Part shown: piece by piece, positions 15,152 to 23,440 of the stretch | Layout of the letters: every line of letters begins with the position of its first letter | Position numbering within the stretch: the stretch's first letter is position 1 | Origin: Alphaproteobacteria bacterium | Lineage (GTDB): Bacteria; Pseudomonadota; Alphaproteobacteria; Rhodobacterales; Rhodobacteraceae | Assembly: GCA_030429105.1 (NCBI GenBank) | Contig: JAUIDE010000040.1 | Location: forward strand, 1 to 35,831 | Reading direction: 5' to 3' | DNA length: 35,831 bases | Notes under the pieces: generated by a model | Databases searched by the model: none | Seen by the model: the letters and a program-made list of their open reading frames with translations, nothing else | What the model was told of the DNA's origin: nothing | Translations under genes and position numbers: made by a program

Positions 15152-16593
15152 CCGGGGCGGCCCGGTCGGCGCTCGGCCTCGCCGCCCTCGCGGCGGCGGG
15201 GCTCGGCGGCTTCTGGGCGGGGGGCGGGCGGCTGCCCGTCCCCATGCCCGAGACGCTCGTCGCGGCCTTCGCGGCAATCGCTTCCGGGCCCGACGCGCCG
15301 CCTCCCGGCCCCGAAGCCGCAGCAGCGACGGGGCCCGTCCTCTACTGGCGCGACCCGGACGGGAGGCCGGTCTGGTCGGCCGGGCCGAAATCCACGCCGG
15401 ACGGGCGCGCCTTCCTCCCCGTCCGCGAGGGCAAGGACATCATCTTCGATGAGCAGCCCGCGCCCGCGCCCGCGCAGGCGGAGGAGGGCGGCGCGCCGCG
15501 CATCCTCTACTACCGCAACCCGATGGGGCTGCCGGACACCTCGCCGACGCCGAAGAAGGATTCGATGGGGATGGACTACATCCCTGTCTTCGACGGCGAG
15601 ATCGACGAGGGGCCGGTCGTCGCGCTCTCGCCGGGCAAGCTGCAGCGCACGGGCGTGCGCACCGAACTGGTTGAGCGGCGATCGCTGGTCCGCCCCGTCC
15701 GCGCGCCCGGCGTCGTCGCGCTCGACGAGCGGCGCGTCACCGTCGTCGCGACCCGGAGCGACGCCTTCGTCGAGACCGTGGCCGACGTGACGACGGGCGC
15801 GCGCGTCAGCGCCGGCCAGCCGCTCGCCCAGGTCTATTCGCCGGAGATCTCCGCAGCCGCCGCGCTCTATCTGAGCGCGCTCTCTAGCGGCGACAGGCGC
15901 GCGATGGCCGGCGCGCGGCAGCGCGTCGTCAATCTCGGGATGCCCGAAGCTTCCCTCGCCGCGCTCGAGGCGGAACGGCAGGTGCCGCTCTCCCTCACCT
16001 GGACCGCGCCTTCGGACGGCGTGGTGATGGAACGGAACGCCGCGCCCGGCATGATGATGGAGGCGGGCATGACGATGTTCCGGCTCGCCGACATCTCGGT
16101 CGTCTGGGTGCTCGCAGAAGTGCCGGAATACGAGATTGGCGGCGTCGCGCCGGGCGCTCGGGCGGAGGTGCGGGTCCGGAGCCTGCCCTCGCGCCGCTTC
16201 GAGGGGCGGGTCGGGCTGATCTATTCCGAGGTCTCGCCCGACACAAGGACGGTGAAGGTGCGGATCGAGCTCGCGAACCCGGACGGCGCCCTCCTCGCCG
16301 ACATGTATGCCGATGTCGAGATCGAGGCCGGCCCGGCGGCGCCAGTGATCGCCGCGCCGGACGGCGCCGTGATCGACGACGGCGAGCGCCAGGTCGTGCT
16401 CGTCGCGCTCGGCGAGGGCCGGTTCGAGCCGCGCCCGGTGACGCTCGGCGCGCGCGGCGGCGGCTATGTCGAGGTCCGCTCCGGGCTCGAAGCCGGCGAG
16501 CGCGTGGTGACGGCGGCGAACTTCCTGATCGACGCCGAAAGCAACCTGAAAGCCGCGCTGAGCGCGCTCGCCCCCGCGGAGGATACGGAATGA
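15148..16593 (+). CDS. cusB: RND efflux periplasmic adaptor, CusB type
   Basis: CusB is the membrane-fusion protein that links the CusA pump to the outer membrane and passes Cu(I)/Ag(I). The 481 residues show a signal or anchor at about 7-25. A heavy-metal-binding domain lies at about 118-148 with the usual layout (YYRNPM, then DSMGMDYIPVF, with Met126, 140 and 142). A barrel-sandwich, hairpin and beta-barrel adaptor fold follows (about 180-470; WTAPSDGVV, PGMMMEAG, ISVVWVLAEV). A second, degraded copy of the metal-binding module lies at 64-96 without Met. The start is GTG 15148, overlapping the previous stop. cusA follows with an ATGA overlap. Confidence 0.92.
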   Translation: MTGAARSALGLAALAAAGLGGFWAGGGRLPVPMPETLVAAFAAIASGPDAPPPGPEAAAATGPVLYWRDPDGRPVWSAGPKSTPDGRAFLPVREGKDIIFDEQPAPAPAQAEEGGAPRILYYRNPMGLPDTSPTPKKDSMGMDYIPVFDGEIDEGPVVALSPGKLQRTGVRTELVERRSLVRPVRAPGVVALDERRVTVVATRSDAFVETVADVTTGARVSAGQPLAQVYSPEISAAAALYLSALSSGDRRAMAGARQRVVNLGMPEASLAALEAERQVPLSLTWTAPSDGVVMERNAAPGMMMEAGMTMFRLADISVVWVLAEVPEYEIGGVAPGARAEVRVRSLPSRRFEGRVGLIYSEVSPDTRTVKVRIELANPDGALLADMYADVEIEAGPAAPVIAAPDGAVIDDGERQVVLVALGEGRFEPRPVTLGARGGGYVEVRSGLEAGERVVTAANFLIDAESNLKAALSALAPAEDTE

Positions 16594-19500
16594 TCGCCAA
16601 CGTCATCGCATGGTCCGCCCGCAACCTCTTTCTTGTGATGATCGGCACGGTCTTCGCGGTCGGCGCCGGGCTCTGGGCGATCCGCACCCTGCCGCTCGAC
16701 GCGATCCCCGATCTCTCGGACGTGCAGGTGATCGTCTACACCGAATATCCGGGCCAGGCGCCGCAGGTTGTGGAGGATCAGGTCACCTATCCGCTGACGA
16801 CGGCTATGCTGACCGTACCGGGCTCGACCGTGGTGCGCGGCTTCTCCTTCTTCGGCGTCTCCTTCGTCTACGTGATCTTCGAGGACGGGACGGACCCCTA
16901 CTGGGCGCGCTCGCGCGTGCTCGAATATCTCGACACTGCGGCGCGGGGATTGCCCGCCGGCGTCACGCCCGGCCTCGGGCCGGACGCGACCGGGGTAGGC
17001 TGGGTCTATCAATACGCTCTGGTTGCGCAGGAAATGACGCTCGCGGAGCTTCGATCGCTGCAGGACTGGGTGGTGCGCTTCGGCGCCTCGAAGGCCGACG
17101 GCGTCGCCGAGGTCGCCAGCATCGGCGGCTTCGTGAAGCAATACGCGATCGTCGCCGATCCGAACCGGCTTCGCGCCGAAGGGATCACGCTCGACGCGCT
17201 CCGCGAGATGGTCGCGGCCAGCAACATGGATTTTGGCGGACGCACGGTGGAGCTCTCCGAGTTCGAGTTCATGGTGCGCGGCCGCGGCTATCTTCGCGGC
17301 GTCGAGGACATCGAGAACATCGTGCTCCGCTCCGCCTCGGGCGCGCCGCTCCGGGTCCGCGACGTCGCGCGGGTGGAGCTTGCGCCCGACGAGCGGCGCG
17401 GCATCGCCGATCTCGACGGCGAGGGCGAGGTCGCCGGCGGCGTCGTGCTGCAGCGCCACGGCTCCGACACGCTGACCGTGATCGAGGGCGTGAAGGCGGC
17501 GCTGGCCGAGATCGGCTCCAGCCTACCCGAGGGCGTCGAGATCGTGCCGGTCTATGACCGCTCGGCCCTGATCGAGCGGGCGATCGGCACGCTCACGGTC
17601 ACGCTGATCGAGGAGAGCCTCATCGTCGCCGCGGTCTGCGTCGTCTTCCTCCTCCATCTCCGCTCGGCGCTGGTCGCGATCCTGATGCTGCCGGTCGGCA
17701 TCCTGATCGCCTTCGCGGCGATGAAGGCGCTCGACATCGGGGCCAACATCATGAGCCTCGGCGGCATCGCTATCGCCGTCGGCGCGATGATCGACGCGGC
17801 CATCGTGATGATCGAGAACGCGCACAAGCATCTCGAACGCGCCGCGCCGGAGAAACCGCGAATCGAGGTGCTGATCGAGGCGGCGAGCGAGGTCGGCAAG
17901 CCGCTCTTCTTCAGCCTGCTCGTCATCACCGTCTCCTTCCTGCCGATCTTCACGCTCGAGGCGCAGGAGGGGCGGATGTTCGGGCCGCTCGCCTTCACCA
18001 AGACTTTCGCGATGGCGGCGGCGGCGTTCCTCTCGGTCACGCTGGTTCCGGCGCTGATGGTGATCTTCGTGCGCGGCCGGATCGTGCCCGAACATCGCAA
18101 CCCGGTGAACCGGCTGCTGATCTGGCTCTACCGGCCGGTGATCCGGCTTGTGCTGAGGGCGCGCGGCCTGACCATCCTCCTCGCGCTCGGGGCGCTCGCG
18201 GCGACGGCCTGGCCGGCCGGGCGGATCGGCAGCGAGTTCATGCCCGATCTCGACGAGGGCACGCTGATGTACATGCCGACGACGCTGCCCGGCCTTTCGG
18301 TGACGAAGGCGGCGGAGCTCCTCCAGATGCAGGACCGGATCATCCGCACCTTCCCGGAAGTCGCCTCGGTCTATGGCAAGGCCGGCCGCGCGCTGACCTC
18401 CACCGACCCCGCGCCTACCGAGATGTTCGAGACCATCATCAACCTTCGGCCGAAGGACGAATGGCGCGAGGGCGTGACGCTCGCCAGCCTTCGCGCCGAG
18501 ATGGACCTCGCGCTCCAGTTCCCCGGCGTCTCCAACGCCTGGACGCAGCCGATCCGCGCCCGGATCGACATGCTGGCGACCGGCATCCGCACGCCGGTCG
18601 GCGTCAAGGTCTTCGGCGACGACCTCGCCGCGATGGAGCGGACCGCGCGGGAGATCGAAGCCGCGCTCCGCGAGGTGCCGGGCACGTCGAGCGCCTATGC
18701 CGAGCGGGTGATCGGCGGCTATTTCCTCGACATCGCGCCGGACCGGGCGCAACTCGCCCGTCACGGCCTCACCATCGGCGACGTGCAGGCGGTGGTCGCG
18801 ACCGCGCTCGGCGCCCGCATGGTGACGCGGACGGTCGAGGGACGGGAGCGCTACGATGTCGTAATCCGCTATCCCCGCGCGCTCCGCTCCGACCCCGAGT
18901 CGATCGCGCGCGAGGTCACCGTCCCGCTGCCGGGCGGCGGCGCCGTTCCGCTAGGCGAGGTCGCCGAGATCTCGCTCTCGCGCGGGCCGACCTCGATCCG
19001 CACGGAGAACGGCAGGCTCGCGGTCTACATCTTCGTCGACATCGTCGGGCGCGACCTCGGCGGCTATGTCGCCGAGGCGCAGGAAACGGTGCGGGCGGCG
19101 GTCGATCTGCCGACCGGCACCTACATTGCTTGGAGCGGCCAGTTCGAATATCTCGAACGCGCGAAGGCTCGGCTGATGATCGTCGTCCCCGTCACGCTCC
19201 TCATCATCTTCCTGCTGCTCTACCTCAACTTCCGGCGCCTGACCGAGACGCTGATCGTGATGCTCTCGCTCCCCTTCGCGCTGGTCGGCGGCGTCTGGCT
19301 CATGTGGTGGCTCGGCTTCAACATGTCGGTCGCGGTCGCTGTCGGCTTCATCGCACTCGCCGGCGTCGCGGCGGAGACCGGCGTGATCATGCTGATCTAT
19401 CTCGACCATGCGCTTGAGGAGGTCCGCGCCCGCCGCGCCGCTGCGGGCATGGCGCTCACCCGCGCGGACCTCCGCGAGGCGATCATGGTCGGCGCGGTCG

Positions 19501-19748
19501 AGCGGGTGCGGCCGAAGATGATGACCGTCGTCGCGATCATGGCCGGGCTGATCCCGATCCTCTGGAGCGAGGGCGCCGGCTCGGAGGTGATGCAGCGCAT
19601 CGCCGTGCCGATGATCGGCGGCATGGTGTCTTCAACCGTGCTGACGCTCGTAGTGATACCGGCCGTCTGGGGGATTGCAAAGAGCCGCGGTCTGCCGAGC
19701 GAGGCGCGCCTCACGCCGGAGCGCATCGCCCTGAGCCCGGCTGAGTAG
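16590..19748 (+). CDS. cusA: Heavy-metal RND efflux pump CusA (Cu/Ag)
   Basis: This is a proton-driven inner-membrane trimeric pump of the HME-RND family exporting Cu(I)/Ag(I). The 1052 residues match family length. It has the CusA/CzcA N-terminus, the charged TM4 stretch containing GAMIDAAIVMIENAHKHLE (about 400-418), the DLDEGTLMYMPTTLPG block of CusA-type pumps, and the second large periplasmic loop followed by six C-terminal helices (GVAAETGVIMLIYLDHALEE). The Met-rich character of the porter region and the CusB partner favour Cu/Ag over Zn/Co, though ion choice is inferred. It overlaps cusB by four bases. No outer-membrane cusC or cusF is present. Confidence 0.93.
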   Translation: MIANVIAWSARNLFLVMIGTVFAVGAGLWAIRTLPLDAIPDLSDVQVIVYTEYPGQAPQVVEDQVTYPLTTAMLTVPGSTVVRGFSFFGVSFVYVIFEDGTDPYWARSRVLEYLDTAARGLPAGVTPGLGPDATGVGWVYQYALVAQEMTLAELRSLQDWVVRFGASKADGVAEVASIGGFVKQYAIVADPNRLRAEGITLDALREMVAASNMDFGGRTVELSEFEFMVRGRGYLRGVEDIENIVLRSASGAPLRVRDVARVELAPDERRGIADLDGEGEVAGGVVLQRHGSDTLTVIEGVKAALAEIGSSLPEGVEIVPVYDRSALIERAIGTLTVTLIEESLIVAAVCVVFLLHLRSALVAILMLPVGILIAFAAMKALDIGANIMSLGGIAIAVGAMIDAAIVMIENAHKHLERAAPEKPRIEVLIEAASEVGKPLFFSLLVITVSFLPIFTLEAQEGRMFGPLAFTKTFAMAAAAFLSVTLVPALMVIFVRGRIVPEHRNPVNRLLIWLYRPVIRLVLRARGLTILLALGALAATAWPAGRIGSEFMPDLDEGTLMYMPTTLPGLSVTKAAELLQMQDRIIRTFPEVASVYGKAGRALTSTDPAPTEMFETIINLRPKDEWREGVTLASLRAEMDLALQFPGVSNAWTQPIRARIDMLATGIRTPVGVKVFGDDLAAMERTAREIEAALREVPGTSSAYAERVIGGYFLDIAPDRAQLARHGLTIGDVQAVVATALGARMVTRTVEGRERYDVVIRYPRALRSDPESIAREVTVPLPGGGAVPLGEVAEISLSRGPTSIRTENGRLAVYIFVDIVGRDLGGYVAEAQETVRAAVDLPTGTYIAWSGQFEYLERAKARLMIVVPVTLLIIFLLLYLNFRRLTETLIVMLSLPFALVGGVWLMWWLGFNMSVAVAVGFIALAGVAAETGVIMLIYLDHALEEVRARRAAAGMALTRADLREAIMVGAVERVRPKMMTVVAIMAGLIPILWSEGAGSEVMQRIAVPMIGGMVSSTVLTLVVIPAVWGIAKSRGLPSEARLTPERIALSPAE

Positions 19749-19856
19749 CGGTCTCGCAGAGTAAGGTCGGCTATCCGCGACGGCGCTACGCGACGGGATC
19801 GTGCAGAAGCGCAAGCCTTTGGAGCGACTTAGTCTCGATCGAACGGTCAAGGCAGG

Positions 19857-19874
19857 CACTCTGTGATCAGAGTG
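19857..19874. other. 6-bp inverted repeat at the cusA / nreB junction
   Basis: CACTCT (19857-19862) and AGAGTG (19869-19874) pair perfectly around GTGATC. It lies in the 218-bp convergent gap after cusA and nreB and may serve as a weak bidirectional terminator, although no T-run follows. It also coincides with the point where the short downstream reading frame stops looking like protein. Confidence 0.35.
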
Positions 19875-19970
19875 GTTCGCCATATAGGCGCGCATCGCGC
19901 CAGAGGAGGCGAGATAGAGTTTGCGCTGAAGCCCGATCAGCGCCGAATAGAGATCGAGGAGCGCGCTCAC
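19860..19970 (-). pseudogene. Possible 5' remnant of a NicO-type Ni/Co transporter gene
   Basis: A GTG at 19970 overlaps the nreB stop as GTGA and opens a frame whose first ~37 residues (LLDLYSALIGLQRKLYLASS and on) resemble the amphipathic segment found before the first membrane helix of NicO/RcnA-like nickel-cobalt transporters. No membrane helix follows. The frame then runs antisense into the 3' end of cusA, ending at 19632, with sequence that does not look like protein. I read it as a truncated gene. It may equally be a chance coupled frame, as the ribosome site is poor. Confidence 0.3.
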
Positions 19971-21316
19971 GCCCGGCCGCGCGGCCAGTTGGGATGGAGG
20001 TCGTCGATCACGAAGGGATGGGCGTGGCGCCGCGCCCCGGCGGGCCCGAGATGCGGATGGCCGGCGGGCAGGTCGGAATGGTCATGGGCGAGCGTCTCCG
20101 GATCCTCCCGCGGCCAGAGCCGGGCGGCGGCGAGCGCGGCGAGCGCGGCGAGGAGGCCGAGGACGATGAGCGCCGCCGGCATCCCCGCCGCCGCGCCGAG
20201 CCCGCCGGCGAGCGGATAGGTCAGGAGCCAGGCGGCGTGGCTGAGCGCGAACTGCGCCGCGAAGACCGTGGGCCGGTCCGCCGGCGCCGCCGAGCGGCGG
20301 AGGAGCCGTCCGGCGGGCAGCTGCGCCGCGGAGTAGCAGAAGCCGAGCGCCGCCCAGACTGCGAGCAAGGCCGGCCAGAGCCAGCCCGCCGCGCCGCCCG
20401 TCCGCTCCGCCGCCGCGACAAAGGCGGCGAAGCTGAGGAGCAGCGCCGCGAGCGCCCCGAGCGCGGGGAGGACGACGCGCCGGTCCCCCGCCCGGTCGAG
20501 AACCGGCGGGAGCGCGAGCGCCGCCGCCATCGAACCCGCCCCGAAGGCCGCCATCGCGACCGCGACTTCCGCCTCCCCGCCGTCGAGCGCGGCGCGGGCG
20601 AGAACCACGGTGTTCACGATCACCATCGCCCCCGCCGCCGCGACCCCGAGATTGACGGCGAGGAGCGCGCGGAGCCGGGGCGTCGCAAGGAAGACGCGAA
20701 GCCCCGCGCTCACCCGCCTGCCGAAGGGCGCCGGCGCCGCCGCGCCCGGCGCAGGGAGCCGCGTCGACAGGACGAGCCCGGCCGAGAGGATGAAACCCGC
20801 GACCGTTCCCGCGAAGAGGTCGTGGTAGCTCATCAGCGTGAGGAGCAGCGCGGCGAGGGCCGGGCTCGCAAGGCTTTCAAGGTCATAGGCGAGGCGGGAG
20901 AGGGAGAGCGCGCGCGCATAGTCGCGTTCGTCCGGCAGGATGTCCGGGATCGTCGCCTGAAAGGTCGGCGTGAAGGCGGCGGAGGCGGACTGGAGGAGGA
21001 AGATCAGGGCGTAGATGTGCCATATCTCGCTCACGAAGGGGAGGAAGACCGCCGCGCCCGCCCGCGCGAGATCAAGCGCGACGAGCAAGGCGCGCCGCGG
21101 CAGGCGCGCCGCCAGCGCGCCCGCCACGGGCGCGACGCCGACATAGGCGAGCATCTTGATCGCCAGCGCCGTCCCGAGCACGGCGCCGGCCTCCTCCCCC
21201 GCAAGGTCGTAGGCGAGGAGCGCGAGCGCGACGGTAAGGAGCCCCGTTCCGAGAAGCGCGACGACCTGGGCGGCGAAGAGCCGGAGATAGGTCGGGTTCC
21301 GGAGCGGCCCGAACAC
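19967..21316 (-). CDS. nreB: MFS metal exporter, NreB-like (probable Ni/Co)
   Basis: This is a 449-residue major facilitator protein with about 12 membrane helices. The opening FGPLRNPTYLRLFAAQ block and the SASAAFTPTFQATIPD stretch are typical of NreB-type exporters. The cytoplasmic C-terminus is His-rich (HDHSD, HPH, HAHP within the last 45 residues), a feature of nickel exporters of this family. Expected role: proton-coupled export of Ni(II)/Co(II). The start is GTG 21316 because GAGG lies six bases before it and homologous sequence begins there; a longer in-frame opening to 21682 only mirrors the repressor gene. It lies 8 bp downstream of the CsoR/RcnR-family repressor and is surely in its operon. 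Metal identity is inferred. Confidence 0.82.
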   Translation of the reverse strand: MFGPLRNPTYLRLFAAQVVALLGTGLLTVALALLAYDLAGEEAGAVLGTALAIKMLAYVGVAPVAGALAARLPRRALLVALDLARAGAAVFLPFVSEIWHIYALIFLLQSASAAFTPTFQATIPDILPDERDYARALSLSRLAYDLESLASPALAALLLTLMSYHDLFAGTVAGFILSAGLVLSTRLPAPGAAAPAPFGRRVSAGLRVFLATPRLRALLAVNLGVAAAGAMVIVNTVVLARAALDGGEAEVAVAMAAFGAGSMAAALALPPVLDRAGDRRVVLPALGALAALLLSFAAFVAAAERTGGAAGWLWPALLAVWAALGFCYSAAQLPAGRLLRRSAAPADRPTVFAAQFALSHAAWLLTYPLAGGLGAAAGMPAALIVLGLLAALAALAAARLWPREDPETLAHDHSDLPAGHPHLGPAGARRHAHPFVIDDLHPNWPRGRA

Positions 21317-21324
21317 GGCCGGCC

Positions 21325-21591
21325 TCAGAGAAGCTTCGCCAGCGCGCGAAGCTCCTCCGTCGCCTTGGCGGCGCCGGCTTCCTCCGGCGCGAGGCAATGG
21401 TCGATATGGTCGTGGATCAGCGTCCGCTTCGCCGCCGTCACCGCCCGTTCGACGGCGCGGAGCTGCGTCGCGATCTCGAGGCAGGGGCGGCCGGATTCGA
21501 TCATGGAGACGACGTGCCGCAGATGCCCCTCGGCGCGTTTCAGCCGCGCCGCGATCATCGGATGGGTTGCGTGCTTTGCGTCTCCTGACAT
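21325..21591 (-). CDS. CsoR/RcnR/FrmR-family metal-sensing repressor
   Basis: This is an 88-residue all-helical DUF156 repressor that releases DNA on metal binding. Family marks are the LKRAEGHLRHVVSMIE helix, Cys37 in GRPCLEI, and the HDHIDHC stretch at 60-66. The ligand positions Cys37, His62 and Cys66 have the 25 and 4 spacing of the X, Y and Z sites of CsoR (Cu) and InrS (Ni); His7 and His10 could add the N-terminal ligand used for Ni/Co. The NreB-like exporter downstream makes a DmeR-like Ni/Co sensor the better guess, but copper cannot be excluded. A G-tract inverted repeat (21603-21619) just upstream is the probable operator. Start ATG 21591; the ribosome site is weak. Confidence 0.88.
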   Translation of the reverse strand: MSGDAKHATHPMIAARLKRAEGHLRHVVSMIESGRPCLEIATQLRAVERAVTAAKRTLIHDHIDHCLAPEEAGAAKATEELRALAKLL

Positions 21592-21602
21592 ACACAACCG
21601 GT

Positions 21603-21619
21603 ATCCCCGGATAGGGGAT
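21603..21619. promoter_or_regulatory. Probable CsoR/RcnR-family operator
   Basis: ATCCCC (21603-21608) and GGGGAT (21614-21619) form a perfect inverted repeat around GGATA, 12 bp upstream of the repressor ATG and in the spacer shared with the divergent plus-strand genes. G/C tracts flanked by A/T are the known target type of this repressor family. Autoregulation and control of both sides are inferred. Confidence 0.6.
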
Positions 21620-21680
21620 GAGGCAAGGCCCATGCGCGAGCGGAACGCCGCCGCCGGGGCGGAAACGGGCGGCGGGCTGC

Positions 21681-22046
21681 ATGAACGCGCGGGCTTTGAT
21701 TGCGAGGGTTCTGGCTGCGCTCGTCGCAGCGGCGTTGCTCTTCGCGCCGCTTTCCCTCGCCCTCGCCGAAGCCGGCGCCTGGGGCGCCGGGACGGCCGCT
21801 CTGCTGCACGGGCATGACCATGGCCACGATCATAGGGCCGAAGGCGCGGGGGATGAAAGCGCGGGCGGAAGCGAAGCGGAGGCCCATGCCGCCATCGACC
21901 ATGAGCACCAGAACCCCGCGATCCTGCCCCGCACGCATCAGGAGCGGCGGGCGGCGCCGGCGCGGCGCCGCGCCCTCGCGTTCCGCCGGGGCGCGGGAAC
22001 GCGAGCCGGACGGGTGCGAAGACCGCCGCGCGGCGCGGCGGCGTGA
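21681..22046 (+). CDS. His-rich exported protein, divergent from the repressor
   Basis: The 121-residue product has a signal peptide (about 1-30, ALIARVLAALVAAALLFAPL) and a His cluster HGHDHGHDH at about 43-51, with more His further on (about 68-82, including DHEHQN), then a basic tail. A periplasmic Ni/Co/Cu-binding or buffering role is plausible. The family is not recognised by name. ATG 21681 is used since the signal starts there; an ATG at 21618 lies inside the probable operator. It is followed 40 bp later by the HupE/UreJ gene. Confidence 0.6.
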   Translation: MNARALIARVLAALVAAALLFAPLSLALAEAGAWGAGTAALLHGHDHGHDHRAEGAGDESAGGSEAEAHAAIDHEHQNPAILPRTHQERRAAPARRRALAFRRGAGTRAGRVRRPPRGAAA

Positions 22047-22086
22047 GCCTCGTCGCCCTTCCACTTTTCCGACACGACAGGACGTC

Positions 22087-22791
22087 ATGAGAGTATTCCA
22101 CCGCAGGACGGCGCCGGCGCCGCTCCTCCTCTTCTCCGCCCTAATCCTCCTCCTCGCCGGGGCCGCCCATGCGCACAACGTCACCGAGGGCGACGCCGGC
22201 TATGTTCAGGAGATCACGGGCGTCCATCTCATCCCCTTCGTCTATCTCGGCGCCAAGCACATGGTGACGGGATATGATCATCTCCTCTTCCTCTTCGGGG
22301 TGATCTTCTTCCTCTACCGGATGAAGGACATCGCGATCTATGTGAGCCTCTTCGCCATCGGCCATTCGACGACGATGCTGCTCGGCGTGTTTCTCGACTG
22401 GAAGGTGAACGCCTACGCCATCGACGCGATCATCGGCCTCTCCGTCGCCTACAAGGCGCTCGACAATCTCGGGGCCTTCCGCGTCTGGTTCGGCGTGCAG
22501 CCGGACACGAAGGCGGCGACGCTGCTCTTCGGCTTCTGCCACGGCCTCGGACTCGCGACGAAGATCCTCGACTACGACATCTCGCCGGACGGGCTTTTGC
22601 CCAACCTCCTCGCCTTCAACGTGGGCGTGGAGATCGGGCAGATGCTCGCTCTCGCGGCGATCCTAGTCGCGATGGGCTGGTGGCGGCGGAGCGACGGCTT
22701 CTTCCGCCACGCCTACGCCGCCAATGTCGCCATGATGGCGGCCGGATTCCTGCTCGTGGGCTATCAGCTCACGGGCCTCGCCCTCTCCTGA
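22087..22791 (+). CDS. HupE/UreJ-family membrane protein
   Basis: This is a 234-residue integral membrane protein: a signal (about 8-28, ending AHAHN), then about six helices carrying the HupE/UreJ signatures GYDHLLFLFGVIFFL, FAIGHSTTML and GFCHGLGLATK. The family includes proposed nickel permeases or accessory proteins of hydrogenase and urease, but this branch travels with metal-resistance genes rather than with those enzymes. His residues in helices (GYDH, GHS, CHG) could bind metal. An AGGA is close before ATG 22087. Transport of Ni or another divalent ion is an inference from family and place. Confidence 0.8.
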   Translation: MRVFHRRTAPAPLLLFSALILLLAGAAHAHNVTEGDAGYVQEITGVHLIPFVYLGAKHMVTGYDHLLFLFGVIFFLYRMKDIAIYVSLFAIGHSTTMLLGVFLDWKVNAYAIDAIIGLSVAYKALDNLGAFRVWFGVQPDTKAATLLFGFCHGLGLATKILDYDISPDGLLPNLLAFNVGVEIGQMLALAAILVAMGWWRRSDGFFRHAYAANVAMMAAGFLLVGYQLTGLALS

Positions 22792-22813
22792 CCCAAGACC
22801 GGAAGGACAAGAC

Positions 22814-23440
22814 ATGTTCAACGCGCAGAAACCCGCCCCTGAGGACCTGCCGAGCGCAAGGAGCCTCTTCCGCTCGACGCTGATCGCCCTGGCGGCGGCC
22901 GGCGGCATCCTCGTCGCCATCGTCTGGCCCTCGGAATACGGCATCGATCCGACCGGGATCGGCGGCGCCCTCGGCCTTACCGAAATGGGCGAGATCAAGT
23001 CCCAGCTCTCCGAGGAGGCGGAGGCGGACCGCCGCGCCGCCGAGGAAGCGGATGAAAGCTCCGGCCTCGGCGCCGCGGTCTTCGCCCTCTTCGTGGGGAC
23101 AGCGCAGGCGCAGGAGGCCTGGCGCGACGAGGTCTCGCTCACGCTCGCGCCCTCCGAGGGCAAGGAGGTGAAGCTCGTGATGAAGAAGGGCGCTGTCGCC
23201 CGCTTCGCCTGGGTCGCGGAGGGCGGCGCGGTGAACTTCGACCTTCACGGCGACGGCGACGGCGACGGCGGCGGCGAGTCGATCTCCTACGAGAAGGGCC
23301 GCGCCATCCCCGGCGCCGAGGGCGAACTCACCGCCGCCTTCGACGGCGAGCACGGCTGGTTCTGGCGCAACCGCACCGGCGCGCCGGTGACAGTCACACT
23401 GCGCGCCGCGGGGGACTATGCCGAAGTGAAGCGCTACTGA
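22814..23440 (+). CDS. Transmembrane anchor protein of HupE/UreJ-linked metal clusters
   Basis: The 208-residue protein has an N-terminal transmembrane helix (about 20-40) followed by WPSEYGIDPTGIGGALGLTEMG, split here as WPSEYGIDPTG and GALGLTEMGEIK, which is conserved in small 'transmembrane anchor' proteins. A charged coiled stretch (about 55-78) and a second hydrophobic segment ending AQAQ follow, then a beta-rich periplasmic domain with an Asp/Gly run HGDGDGDGGGES (about 147-158) and W178/W180. GGAAGG eleven bases upstream supports the ATG. The function is unknown; it probably partners the HupE/UreJ protein 22 bp upstream. Its last seven bases overlap the end of cueR on the other strand. 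Confidence 0.72.
   Translation: MFNAQKPAPEDLPSARSLFRSTLIALAAAGGILVAIVWPSEYGIDPTGIGGALGLTEMGEIKSQLSEEAEADRRAAEEADESSGLGAAVFALFVGTAQAQEAWRDEVSLTLAPSEGKEVKLVMKKGAVARFAWVAEGGAVNFDLHGDGDGDGGGESISYEKGRAIPGAEGELTAAFDGEHGWFWRNRTGAPVTVTLRAAGDYAEVKRY

Noticed and set aside
21618-21680. Earlier ATG (21618) as start of the His-rich exported protein
   Set aside because: It lies inside the probable operator and the added residues spoil the signal peptide.
22087-22791. HupE/UreJ protein as evidence for hydrogenase or urease
   Set aside because: No hydrogenase or urease genes are present; the neighbours are metal-resistance genes.
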